DNA of 20,515 bases from DATDRQ01 sp035291645 (GCA_035291645.1 DATDRQ010000031.1:1-20515); one strand, 5' to 3'; positions 7,631 to 14,478 are shown, numbered from the stretch's first letter. Notes: generated by a model from the sequence alone, not told the origin. Numbers and translations are program-made.

Positions 7631-9304
7631 GTGAATTGGCGGTGGTTGGCGTTCCTGTTCCTGATCGGCCTGGGAGTCGGTCTCCTGGTTGCGGCATCCC
7701 AAGATGCGCCGGGATACATGGACGCGGATTATTACTACGCCGGGGGGATGCGCCTGGCCTCCGGGCAGGGCTGGAGCGAGCCTTTCCTGTGGAACTACCT
7801 GGATGATCCCCTGGGGTTGCCTCATCCGGCCTTCACTTATTGGATGCCGCTTGCCAGCCTGCTGGCTGCAATGGGGATGCGGCTGGCAGGTTCTACCAGC
7901 TTCGATAGCGCCCAGGCAATCCCGGTCCTGCTGGCCGCACTGCTCCCGCCGCTGACCGCCTGGTTGGCCTTCTCACTGACGCAACAGCGCTGGGCGGCTC
8001 TGCTGGCGGGCCTGCTTGCCTTACTGCCCGGATTCTACCTGCCCTTTCAGGTGACCACCGATACCTTCGCCGTCAGCATGATCCTGGGGATCGCCTGGCT
8101 ACAGTTGCTCAAGACGCACGCCGACGTGACCGGATTTACCAAGATTTTACAGGTAGCTCTTGGGTTAGGACTGACAGCCGGGCTGATGCACCTGGCCCGG
8201 GCGGAGGGGCTGGTCTGGCTTGGGATCACGCTGCTGGCGGTCTGGTGCGAAGGCCGCCGGTTTGCCAGGAGCAGGCTGGAAACCGCCGAAGGCAGGCGCG
8301 CCGAAGGCAGGCGCGCCACAGACGGGCGTGCCACAGTCGGGCTGCGAGCCAGCTTATATATTGTTCCGGGGATGGCGACCATGGCTTGTCTGTTAGGGTA
8401 CCTGCTGGTGATGGGGGGCTGGCTGGCGCGCAACCTGGCATTATACGGCACGCTGTTATCACCGGCGGGCGGGAAAGTGTTCTGGATCACCGGATACGAT
8501 GAAATCTTTGTTTACCCGGCATCTATCCTGACCTCCGGGCGCTGGTGGTCTTCCGGGCTGGACGAGATCCTGCGCGCCCGGCTGTGGGCGCTGGGACAAA
8601 ACCTACAGACCGTGATCGCCGTACAGGGGGAGATTTTCCTGGCGTTATTGATCGTGCCAGGTGTTTGGGCTTTCCGCAAGGATGTACGCGTGCGCTGGGG
8701 TCTGTTAGCCTTTGTTGTGATGTTCCTCTTGATGACGCTGGTTTTTCCCTATCCTGGCGGTCGCGGCGGTCTGTTCCATTCGGGAGCCACGCTCCAGCCG
8801 CTGTGGTGGGCGCTGGCGCCTGCCGGTCTGCAAGCCTGGCTCCTCTGGGGACAAAAGAAGCGCGGCTGGCAGGTGAAATCCGCCCGGCAGGTCTTCACCG
8901 CCGGGGTGGTCGGCCTGGCCCTTCTCGTGACCGGTCTGACAGGCTACACCCGCTTGCAGGGGGCCGATCCCACATCTCCGGCCTGGGGGAGCTCGAAAGT
9001 CCTTTACCAGCGGTTGGAAGGCGAACTGGAAGGGGAGGGCATCCCGCCGGAGGCGATCGTCATGGTGAATAACCCGCCTGGCTATTATTCAGCCACAGGA
9101 CGGAGCGCCATCCCGGTTCCTATAGGCGGCCAGGCGGAGACCCTGGCAGCCGCGCAGCGCTATAAGGCCGGCTACCTGTTACTCGAGCGCAACCATCCAG
9201 GCGGATTGGATTCGCTGTACCAGAAACCCGCCGACCGGTCCGGGTTGCGCTACCTGTCTACGGTCGACGGCGCCCACCTGTTCGAGATCCTGGGGGAGAG
9301 GTGA
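7631..9304 (+). CDS. GT-C (GT39/PMT-like) membrane glycosyltransferase with internal 5-residue repeats
   Basis: This 557-residue protein has about eleven hydrophobic segments. The first extracytoplasmic loop contains MDADYYYAGG, with a D-x-D pair as expected for the catalytic or metal site of GT-C enzymes, followed by a Trp/Tyr/Pro-rich stretch ending PHPAFTYWMP. This resembles PMT_2/ArnT-type proteins and oligosaccharyl or mannosyl transferases. An Arg-rich loop at about residues 215-240, probably cytoplasmic by the positive-inside rule, is built of tandem 5-residue units encoded by a 15-bp repeat. The start is a GTG; the G-rich stretch at 7612-7623 is the only ribosome-site candidate and is imperfect. 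The gap to the previous gene is 25 bases, and the stop overlaps the next start (GTGA). The substrate is unknown. Confidence 0.7.
   Translation: MNWRWLAFLFLIGLGVGLLVAASQDAPGYMDADYYYAGGMRLASGQGWSEPFLWNYLDDPLGLPHPAFTYWMPLASLLAAMGMRLAGSTSFDSAQAIPVLLAALLPPLTAWLAFSLTQQRWAALLAGLLALLPGFYLPFQVTTDTFAVSMILGIAWLQLLKTHADVTGFTKILQVALGLGLTAGLMHLARAEGLVWLGITLLAVWCEGRRFARSRLETAEGRRAEGRRATDGRATVGLRASLYIVPGMATMACLLGYLLVMGGWLARNLALYGTLLSPAGGKVFWITGYDEIFVYPASILTSGRWWSSGLDEILRARLWALGQNLQTVIAVQGEIFLALLIVPGVWAFRKDVRVRWGLLAFVVMFLLMTLVFPYPGGRGGLFHSGATLQPLWWALAPAGLQAWLLWGQKKRGWQVKSARQVFTAGVVGLALLVTGLTGYTRLQGADPTSPAWGSSKVLYQRLEGELEGEGIPPEAIVMVNNPPGYYSATGRSAIPVPIGGQAETLAAAQRYKAGYLLLERNHPGGLDSLYQKPADRSGLRYLSTVDGAHLFEILGER
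8285..8344 (+). repeat. 15-bp in-frame tandem repeat, four units
   Basis: The first two units (8285-8299 and 8300-8314) are identical (GCCGAAGGCAGGCGC). The next two (8315-8329 and 8330-8344) are diverged copies beginning GCCACAG. They encode AEGRR, AEGRR, ATDGR and ATVGL, adding a basic linker between membrane segments of the host protein. Because the period is a multiple of three, copy-number change would alter loop length without shifting the frame. Confidence 0.9.
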
Positions 9305-10890
9305 ACGTGGATCAAAACTTGGGAACCCTGACCACGAAATCCCAGGGGCGATCGAGATTCTATCAGCGTCTGTGGAACTCCAGGAGCGGTGCAATCTTCC
9401 TTCTGGGCTTGATTTCCGCCTTATCCCTGGGTGGTTACCTGGCTTATAGCAACGCTGTATACAGGTCCGGCTTCCCGCTCGACGATGCCTGGATCCACCA
9501 GACTTACGCCCGCAACCTGGCCCTGACCGGGCAGATGGCTTTCTTCCCAGGCCAGCCCTCGGCCGGGTCGACCGCGCCAGCCTGGACCGTGCTGCTCGCC
9601 CTCGGCCATCTCCTGCGGATCAACGAGTTGGCCTGGGCGTATTTTCTGGGGTGGATCTTGCTGTGGGGATTGGCGGCGATCGCCTGGGCTGGCTTCGGGA
9701 TGCTTGGATTTACCGGGAGGTCCTGGGGGTTGGCCGCCGGATTTTTGTTGGCAGTGGAATGGCACCTGGTTTGGGCGGCTGGCTCGGGTATGGAAACACT
9801 GCTCCAGGCGGTCCTGATCTTGCTCGTGCTGGCTGGCAGCCTGTGGTTGGAGAAGTCGGAGCGCCAGCAAAAGCCGGTCGCCCGTGCCGGCTGGCCCTGG
9901 CTGTTGGTGGGTGGGTTGGTTGGGTCGAGCGCCTGGGTGCGCCCGGATGGGTTGACCTTACTCGTATTGGTGGGCTGGGTGGCGGCGTTGGGCGCCTGGC
10001 CGACGCACGCGAAACTACGCATAGCCATCTATTTCATGGCTGGCTTTACCCTGCTCTTCTTGCCCTACCTCTGGTTCAATCTACAGCTGGCAGGCGAGGT
10101 ATGGCCGAACACCTTTTACGCCAAGCAGGCCGAGTACGCCGTCCTGAGAGCGGCGCCGCTCTGGCAGCGTGGCCTGGCGGAATTCTATCTGCCATTGATC
10201 GGCGTCGGTATCCTGCTGCTGCCAGGGCTGATCATCTCGATAGCTTGGTGCTTGCATAAACGCTATTGGCCCGCATTGGGCGGGGTGCTGTGGCTGATCG
10301 GCTACCTGGGCATCTATGCCTTGCGCCTCCCGGTGACCTACCAGCACGGACGTTATATCATCCCTGCCATGCCGGTCTTCTTCCTGTATGGGCTGGCGGG
10401 CTTGGCGGGCTGGCACGAGACCATCCCGGCGTCTCGCCGGGCCAGCCTTTTAAACCGGACCTGGTCCCTGGCCTGTATCGCCATCTTGCTGTGCTTTTGG
10501 GTGATAGGGGCGCGCTCTTATGCCTGGGATGTCGCCGTGATCGAGACCGAAATGGTTTCGACTGCTCGCTGGGTGTCTCGGAATATCCCAGCCGGGGCCA
10601 GGCTGGCCGCCCATGACATCGGCGCCCTCGGGTATTTCGGCGGTCGCGGGATCGTCGACCTGGCCGGTCTCGTTTCTCCGGAAGTCATCCCATTCATCCG
10701 GGATGAGGATGCCCTGGAATCTTTCCTGAGGGAGGAAAATGTTGATTACCTGGTGACCTTTCCGGGATGGTACCCAAACCTGACCCGCCGGTTCGAATCG
10801 TTCTATACTTCCTCCGGCACATTCAGTCCGATGTCAGGCGGTGAAAACATGGTGGTTTTTCGTTGGGACGCGGCTGAATCCGGAAATTAA
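9301..10890 (+). CDS. GT-C-like membrane glycosyltransferase with DDAWIH motif
   Basis: This 529-residue membrane protein has about eleven hydrophobic segments. After the first helix comes PLDDAWIHQTYARN, an acidic pair in the position of the GT-C catalytic site, then a PGQPSAGSTAP segment. The C-terminal soluble region contains HDIGALGYFGGRGIVDLAG and a YLVTFPGW stretch. The pattern is that of bacterial hypothetical transferases in the dolichol-phosphate-mannose transferase superfamily; no specific activity can be assigned. The GTG at 9301 overlaps the previous stop, but an in-frame GTG at 9307 is equally possible given the GAGGTGA at 9297-9303. This is the last gene of the membrane-protein run. 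The 98 bases to the next start hold a promoter but no clear terminator. Confidence 0.7.
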   Translation: MNVDQNLGTLTTKSQGRSRFYQRLWNSRSGAIFLLGLISALSLGGYLAYSNAVYRSGFPLDDAWIHQTYARNLALTGQMAFFPGQPSAGSTAPAWTVLLALGHLLRINELAWAYFLGWILLWGLAAIAWAGFGMLGFTGRSWGLAAGFLLAVEWHLVWAAGSGMETLLQAVLILLVLAGSLWLEKSERQQKPVARAGWPWLLVGGLVGSSAWVRPDGLTLLVLVGWVAALGAWPTHAKLRIAIYFMAGFTLLFLPYLWFNLQLAGEVWPNTFYAKQAEYAVLRAAPLWQRGLAEFYLPLIGVGILLLPGLIISIAWCLHKRYWPALGGVLWLIGYLGIYALRLPVTYQHGRYIIPAMPVFFLYGLAGLAGWHETIPASRRASLLNRTWSLACIAILLCFWVIGARSYAWDVAVIETEMVSTARWVSRNIPAGARLAAHDIGALGYFGGRGIVDLAGLVSPEVIPFIRDEDALESFLREENVDYLVTFPGWYPNLTRRFESFYTSSGTFSPMSGGENMVVFRWDAAESGN

Positions 10891-10924
10891 GACAAACAAT
10901 GGCGAAAATACCATCCTGGTCGAG

Positions 10925-10953
10925 TTGCTTCAGATATTCTCCTATGCTATACT
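10925..10953 (+). promoter_or_regulatory. Sigma-70-type promoter with extended -10 for the two-component operon
   Basis: TTGCTT at 10925-10930 is followed after 17 bases by TATACT at 10948-10953, and TGC at 10945-10947 supplies an extended -10. Transcription would begin near 10960, giving a leader of about 30 bases. The heptamer CAGATAT occurs at 10931-10937 and again at 10954-10960, bracketing the -10, and could be a regulator site. Confidence 0.7.
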
Positions 10954-10988
10954 CAGATATCCAGCCTTCCTGACAGATGGAGATTTTC

Positions 10989-11690
10989 ATGAAGCCTGTT
11001 ACCATCCTGGTCGTCGACGATCATCCCTTATTCCGGCAAGGGGTGATCGATACACTATCGCTGGAACCCGACCTGTCCGTCATCGGAGAAGCGACCGATG
11101 GAGAAGAGGCGTTGGAAAAGATCCGCCTGCTTGCGCCAGAGGTCGCGGTACTGGATGTCAACTTGCCCGGGATGAACGGCCAGCAGGTTACCCGCCAGGT
11201 CGTCTCAGAGAAACTGCCCACCCGGGTGATCTTGTTGACAGCTTACGACGATTCTGAGCAGAAGCTGACTGCCATGCGGGTAGGGGCTGCCGGTTACTGC
11301 GTCAAAGACGTCAAGCCGGAAACCTTAGCGCAGATGGTGCGCGAAGTAATCGCCGGCAATTTCGTGGTTGGCGAAGAAGTATTCCGGGCCAGCGAGTTCG
11401 AGCGCTGGCTGGAGCTGGAAACCATCAGCGCAGCCAGCCCGTTTAACGACCTCTCCGAGTCTTTCGAGACTCTCTCGGCGCGCGAGATGGAAGTCCTGAC
11501 GCACATTACGCGCGGCCTCAGTAACAAGGAAATTGCCAACACCCTGGGGATCAGCCACCAGACCGTGAAGAACCATGTAACTGCCATCCTGCGCAAGCTT
11601 TGCGTCGAAGACCGTACCCAGGCTGCCCTGTATGCCCTGCGCCGGGGTTGGGTACGCTTGCATGAAAACAAAAAGGAGGTCCTGGAATGA
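10989..11690 (+). CDS. NarL/FixJ-family response regulator (receiver plus LuxR-type HTH)
   Basis: This 233-residue regulator has a receiver domain at residues 1-120 with the acidic pair D10/D11, phospho-acceptor D56 in DVNLPGMNG, T84 and K106. A LuxR-type helix-turn-helix follows at about 160-220 (LSAREMEVL, then GLSNKEIA, then SHQTVKNHV). It should be a DNA-binding transcription factor activated by the kinase encoded next. An ATG at 10977 is in frame, but GGAG at 10979-10982 lies 6 bases before the ATG at 10989, and the receiver fold begins directly there, so 10989 is preferred. The gene has its own promoter and overlaps the kinase start by four bases. Its position just upstream of the flp gene makes the Tad promoters its most obvious targets; this is inference. 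Confidence 0.93.
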   Translation: MKPVTILVVDDHPLFRQGVIDTLSLEPDLSVIGEATDGEEALEKIRLLAPEVAVLDVNLPGMNGQQVTRQVVSEKLPTRVILLTAYDDSEQKLTAMRVGAAGYCVKDVKPETLAQMVREVIAGNFVVGEEVFRASEFERWLELETISAASPFNDLSESFETLSAREMEVLTHITRGLSNKEIANTLGISHQTVKNHVTAILRKLCVEDRTQAALYALRRGWVRLHENKKEVLE

Positions 11691-12760
11691 ATCAGGCCAG
11701 CACAACCACGCTTCCTCAAGAACAGGCCCCTGACTGGGACCAGATCCGCGCCGAACTGGCGGAACAGCTTGACCAGACCCGCAATGAGCTCAGAGAAATC
11801 AACCTGATGCTGGAACAGAGCCAGGTGGAGATCGGTCGCCTGACCCAGCGGAATGCTTCGGCGACCGGCGAGCTGCAGCGAGTTCAGTTGCAGTTCGATA
11901 CGATGCCCCGTGAGGATATCAAGATCGCTTATGAAGCAGCCTTGGAAAGCCAGCAGCGATTGTTCCTGATGCGCGGACACCTGGAGAAGATGTTGAGCGA
12001 TCAGAAGCACCTCCAGCGCGAGTTGTCCCTGCTCGAATTCGTTTCTTCAATTCCGATGGGTACTTCCTCGATGGTGGACCCAACGGGCAGTAGTGCGGTG
12101 CGGTTGGAAACCCTGGAAATGATGATCAATGCCCAGGAAGCGGAACGCCAACGCCTGTCCCGCCAGATGCACGACGGCCCGGCCCAGGCGCTATCCAACC
12201 TGATCCTCCAGGCTGAGATCGCCACGCGCTTGTTTGAGATCGATAAGGACCAGGCTTACCAGGAGCTGGGGAACCTGAAAAACTCAACCATGTCCACTTT
12301 CCAGCAGGTGCGTGATTTTATTTTCGAAATGCGCCCGATGATGCTGGATGACCTGGGCCTGGTGCCTACTATTCAGAAGTACACTGGCGCTTTCAAGGAC
12401 CAGAACGGGATCGATTTATCATTGGTGGTGACTGGCATCGAGCGGCGGCTGGAGCCCTACCTGGAAGTGATGATCTTTCGCGCCGTCCAGGAGTTGTTAG
12501 GCAATGTGACCCTGCACAGCCAGGCGACAAGCGTGAAAGTCCAACTGCATATGGGGGAGGGGAATGTCCAGGTGGGTGTCGAGGATGATGGAAAAGGATT
12601 CGACCCGGCTGGATTGGAACTTGAAAAGGGGATGGGATTAAAATTGATTAAGGAAAGAGTTGAGATGCTGGGGGGGAGATTTAATCTGGACAGCCGTCCC
12701 GGCGAAGGGACGCACGTGGCATTCAGCGTTCCAACGGGCGAGCATTCCCTGGATGAATAA
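11687..12760 (+). CDS. Soluble DegS-like sensor histidine kinase (HisKA_3)
   Basis: This 357-residue kinase has no membrane segment. Residues 16-115 are charged and predicted by eye to be coiled coil, as in the sensor half of DegS-type cytoplasmic kinases. The dimerisation/phosphotransfer domain carries H162 in RQMHDGPAQ, the HisKA_3 signature. The ATPase domain shows N273 in the N box, VEDDGKGFDP (residues 298-307) and GMGLKLIKERV (315-325). The partner is the NarL-type regulator encoded upstream, whose stop overlaps this start (ATGA); AAGGAGGT at 11673-11680 lies 6 bases upstream. The input must be intracellular or come through a protein partner. DegS pairs in Bacillus influence motility, exoenzymes and competence; whether that applies here is unknown. 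Confidence 0.93.
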   Translation: MNQASTTTLPQEQAPDWDQIRAELAEQLDQTRNELREINLMLEQSQVEIGRLTQRNASATGELQRVQLQFDTMPREDIKIAYEAALESQQRLFLMRGHLEKMLSDQKHLQRELSLLEFVSSIPMGTSSMVDPTGSSAVRLETLEMMINAQEAERQRLSRQMHDGPAQALSNLILQAEIATRLFEIDKDQAYQELGNLKNSTMSTFQQVRDFIFEMRPMMLDDLGLVPTIQKYTGAFKDQNGIDLSLVVTGIERRLEPYLEVMIFRAVQELLGNVTLHSQATSVKVQLHMGEGNVQVGVEDDGKGFDPAGLELEKGMGLKLIKERVEMLGGRFNLDSRPGEGTHVAFSVPTGEHSLDE

Positions 12761-12762
12761 TT

Positions 12763-12787
12763 TCTTGCATGGATGTAAGATTTAATT
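12763..12787 (+). terminator. Possible weak terminator after the kinase gene
   Basis: TCTTGCA (12763-12769) can pair with TGTAAGA (12774-12780) in a 7-bp stem with one G:U and a four-base loop, followed by TTTAATT. It begins two bases after the kinase stop. The stem is AT-rich, so termination is probably leaky at best. Confidence 0.3.
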
Positions 12788-12800
12788 AACGCGATTGCTA

Positions 12801-12829
12801 TTGATCTCCTTCCTTCCGTTCCCTATAAT
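12801..12829 (+). promoter_or_regulatory. Consensus promoter of the Flp pilin gene
   Basis: TTGATC at 12801-12806, a 17-base spacer, and a perfect TATAAT at 12824-12829. The spacer is almost entirely pyrimidine (16 of 17). Transcription would start near 12836, leaving an A/C-rich leader of about 50 bases. Such a strong promoter suits a major structural subunit. Confidence 0.85.
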
Positions 12830-12870
12830 GGGGTCAACTTCGCAGGGAAGCAAACCCAACCACACTTAGG

Positions 12871-12881
12871 AAGGAGGTGAT
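12871..12881 (+). promoter_or_regulatory. Full-length Shine-Dalgarno sequence of flp
   Basis: AAGGAGGTGAT is complementary over its whole 11 bases to the usual 3' end of bacterial 16S rRNA, and lies 5 bases before the ATG at 12887. It fixes the start of the small pilin gene and predicts very high translation. Confidence 0.9.
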
Positions 12882-12886
12882 TTACC

Positions 12887-13033
12887 ATGTTGTTTGCACC
12901 GAAGGAAAGAGGTCAGGGTCTCGTGGAGTATGCGCTCATCCTGGTCCTGGTCGCCATAGTCGTGATCGTAATTCTCGCCCTGCTCGGGCCGGCCGTCGGC
13001 AACATCTTCTCTAATATTATGAGCAGCCTGTAA
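12887..13033 (+). CDS. flp: Flp/Tad type IVb prepilin (major pilin)
   Basis: This 48-codon gene encodes a short Flp prepilin. The leader MLFAPKERG ends in Gly; cleavage after G9 would leave a mature protein of 39 residues beginning QGLVEYALIL, with the class-defining Glu at +5 and Tyr at +6. A single hydrophobic helix follows (about residues 16-33) and then a short tail NIFSNIMSSL. The product should be inserted in the membrane, processed by a prepilin peptidase (not in this window) and polymerised by the CpaF-TadB-TadC machine encoded downstream. The size is slightly below the usual 50-80 residues of Flp prepilins. The gene has its own promoter, a perfect ribosome site and a terminator, so it is a single-gene unit expected to be made in large excess over the assembly proteins. 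Confidence 0.95.
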   Translation: MLFAPKERGQGLVEYALILVLVAIVVIVILALLGPAVGNIFSNIMSSL

Positions 13034-13070
13034 TCAAAGCCTGGAGCAGTCCCTATCATACATTCCCCGG

Positions 13071-13107
13071 AAGGGCCCTGGCACCGTTCAGGGCCCTTAC
13101 TGTTTCT
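13071..13107 (+). terminator. Intrinsic terminator of flp
   Basis: AAGGGCCCTG (13071-13080) and CAGGGCCCTT (13089-13098) form a perfect 10-bp stem with an 8-base loop, followed by ACTGTTTCT. The stem is strong, while the U tract is short and interrupted. It lies 38 bases after the flp stop and separates flp from the cpaB promoter. Confidence 0.8.
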
Positions 13108-13133
13108 AGCGGCCCTGGCCCCTTACTGTTTCT
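13094..13133 (+). repeat. Duplicated terminator tail (14-bp direct repeat)
   Basis: CCCTTACTGTTTCT occurs at 13094-13107 and again at 13120-13133, 26 bases apart. The bases before the second copy (GGCCCTGGC at 13111-13119) also repeat part of the terminator's first arm and loop. GGCCCTG at 13111-13117 can pair with CAGGGCC at 13089-13095, giving an alternative hairpin that competes with the main stem. Confidence 0.8.
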
Positions 13134-13175
13134 GTTAGCCTTGCAGCGTTGTAAGCGCTGGAACCCCTTCTTGTA

Positions 13176-13203
13176 TTGACATATTTTTCCTAAGTCGTAT
13201 GAT
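13176..13203 (+). promoter_or_regulatory. Consensus promoter of the cpaB-cpaE-cpaF-tadB-tadC operon
   Basis: A perfect TTGACA (13176-13181), 16-base spacer, and TATGAT (13198-13203). Transcription would start near 13210, about 40 bases before cpaB. The palindrome TAGCGCTA (13203-13210) covers the start point, and a second AGCGCT (13154-13159) lies upstream within a CAGCG/CGCTG dyad; both are candidate operator sites. Confidence 0.8.
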
Positions 13204-13248
13204 AGCGCTAAGGGTTGAGGGCTGCCTTAAGAAGATACGGAGGTCATC

Positions 13249-14466
13249 ATGCGTCGTGGTCGAATCTTTTTTTACCTGGCATTCATCCTGATCTTGGGAC
13301 TGGTAGCAGTTGCCGTCATCTGGTTCAAGTTCCTGCAACCGGCTGCTGCACCTGCCCAGGTGGAGGCCACTCCAACTCCATTCGTGGATCTGGTCAAGGT
13401 CGTCGTAGTTACCCAGCACATCCCGCGCGGTACCAAACTGGACGAGAACGTGCTCGGAACAATCGATCTACCCCGCGATCTGCTGATCGACGGCTATTTC
13501 ACCGACATGGCTGAAGTAGTCGGCAGGCAGGCGAGCACCGAACTGGAGGCCAATATGTTATTGACCAGCAGCATGGTGGTCGATAGCTCCGAAGAGCTCT
13601 CGGAAACCGGCTCGCTGGCGGCGCTCTCAATCCCGCGCGGGTTGGTGGCTGTATCTATCCCCATCAGCCGGCTATCCAGCGTGTCCTACGCCCCGCGCCC
13701 TGGCGATCACGTCAACGTGATAGTCACCCTGTTGATGGTCGACCTGGATACGGACTTCCAATCGATTACTCCTAACCAATCCGTTGCGGTCATGCCGGCC
13801 GGTCCCGGATTGATCATCGGTACGGAAGTACAGGAGGAGAGCGGTGACAGGATTTCGACGGTCGTGGACGAAAACTTAATCAAGATAACGGCCCAAAACG
13901 CCAACGGCGGCGTAGCAAGCCCGTTCGGTCGCACAATCCTCGACCCGCTCCTGGACCAGACCTTCTATGCCGTCCCGTCCGAAGGCCAGCGACCGCGTCT
14001 GGTCAGCCAGTCCCTGCTCCAGGATGTGATGGTTCTCGGGGTTGGCAACTTTGCAACCGAGGAAGAGGAGGAAACGGAGAAAGCGAAGGAACTGGCCTCC
14101 ACAGACATGGAAACAGCGCCCCCAGAAGGCGAGCCAGTCGAAGGGGGAACTCCCCAGGATTTCGAAACTGGACAAGAGATCACGGAGCCGCCGCCGACCC
14201 TGCCGGATGTGATGACGCTGATCGTCACCCCTCAGGACGCTGTGACGCTCAATTACCTGATCTACACCGGTGCACAGCTGACCCTGGCGCTCCGCCCCTC
14301 CGGGGATGACACTCGGGTGCAAATCGAGGCAACTACCCTCGATTACCTCTTAAAGCAGTACAACATCCCAGTGCCTGCCAGGCTGCCATACGGTGTGGAA
14401 CCGCGCGTGGACGATCTCATCCCGCCGAGCCTGCCGAACGACGTCCTGCCGACCCCTGAACCCTAA
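13249..14466 (+). CDS. cpaB: Flp pilus assembly protein CpaB/RcpC
   Basis: This 405-residue protein has a single N-terminal membrane anchor (about residues 6-27), a Pro/Ala linker, then a SAF-like domain (about 46-110, with HIPRGTKLDENVL) and an RcpC/CpaB C-terminal region. In double-membrane bacteria this family supports the secretin; here no secretin gene is seen, so it more likely organises the pilus exit outside the membrane. About residues 269-318 form an acidic, Pro-rich low-complexity insert (starting TEEEEETEKAK) within the C-terminal half, which then resumes with a hydrophobic strand pattern (VMTLIVTPQDA). GGAGGT at 13239-13244 lies 4 bases before the ATG. It is the first gene of the assembly operon; cpaE follows after 12 bases. 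Confidence 0.9.
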   Translation: MRRGRIFFYLAFILILGLVAVAVIWFKFLQPAAAPAQVEATPTPFVDLVKVVVVTQHIPRGTKLDENVLGTIDLPRDLLIDGYFTDMAEVVGRQASTELEANMLLTSSMVVDSSEELSETGSLAALSIPRGLVAVSIPISRLSSVSYAPRPGDHVNVIVTLLMVDLDTDFQSITPNQSVAVMPAGPGLIIGTEVQEESGDRISTVVDENLIKITAQNANGGVASPFGRTILDPLLDQTFYAVPSEGQRPRLVSQSLLQDVMVLGVGNFATEEEEETEKAKELASTDMETAPPEGEPVEGGTPQDFETGQEITEPPPTLPDVMTLIVTPQDAVTLNYLIYTGAQLTLALRPSGDDTRVQIEATTLDYLLKQYNIPVPARLPYGVEPRVDDLIPPSLPNDVLPTPEP

Positions 14467-14478
14467 TGGAGAATTTTG

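Noticed and set aside
8285..8344. CRISPR array
   Set aside because: Units are directly abutting 15-mers without spacers and lie in frame inside a gene.
10899..10914. ATGG/CCAT pairing as a terminator after the membrane-protein operon
   Set aside because: Only four base pairs and no T tract.
10977..10988. ATG at 10977 as start of the response regulator
   Set aside because: It would use the GGAG that suits the ATG at 10989 as coding sequence, and it adds four residues not needed by the receiver fold.
10841..11257. Overlapping + strand frame spanning the regulator promoter
   Set aside because: It would start inside the last membrane-protein gene, cross the promoter and run out of frame through the receiver domain.
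11294..12010. Antisense open frame (238 codons) across the regulator-kinase junction
   Set aside because: It runs opposite conserved HTH and coiled-coil coding sequence and has no ribosome site or domain of its own.
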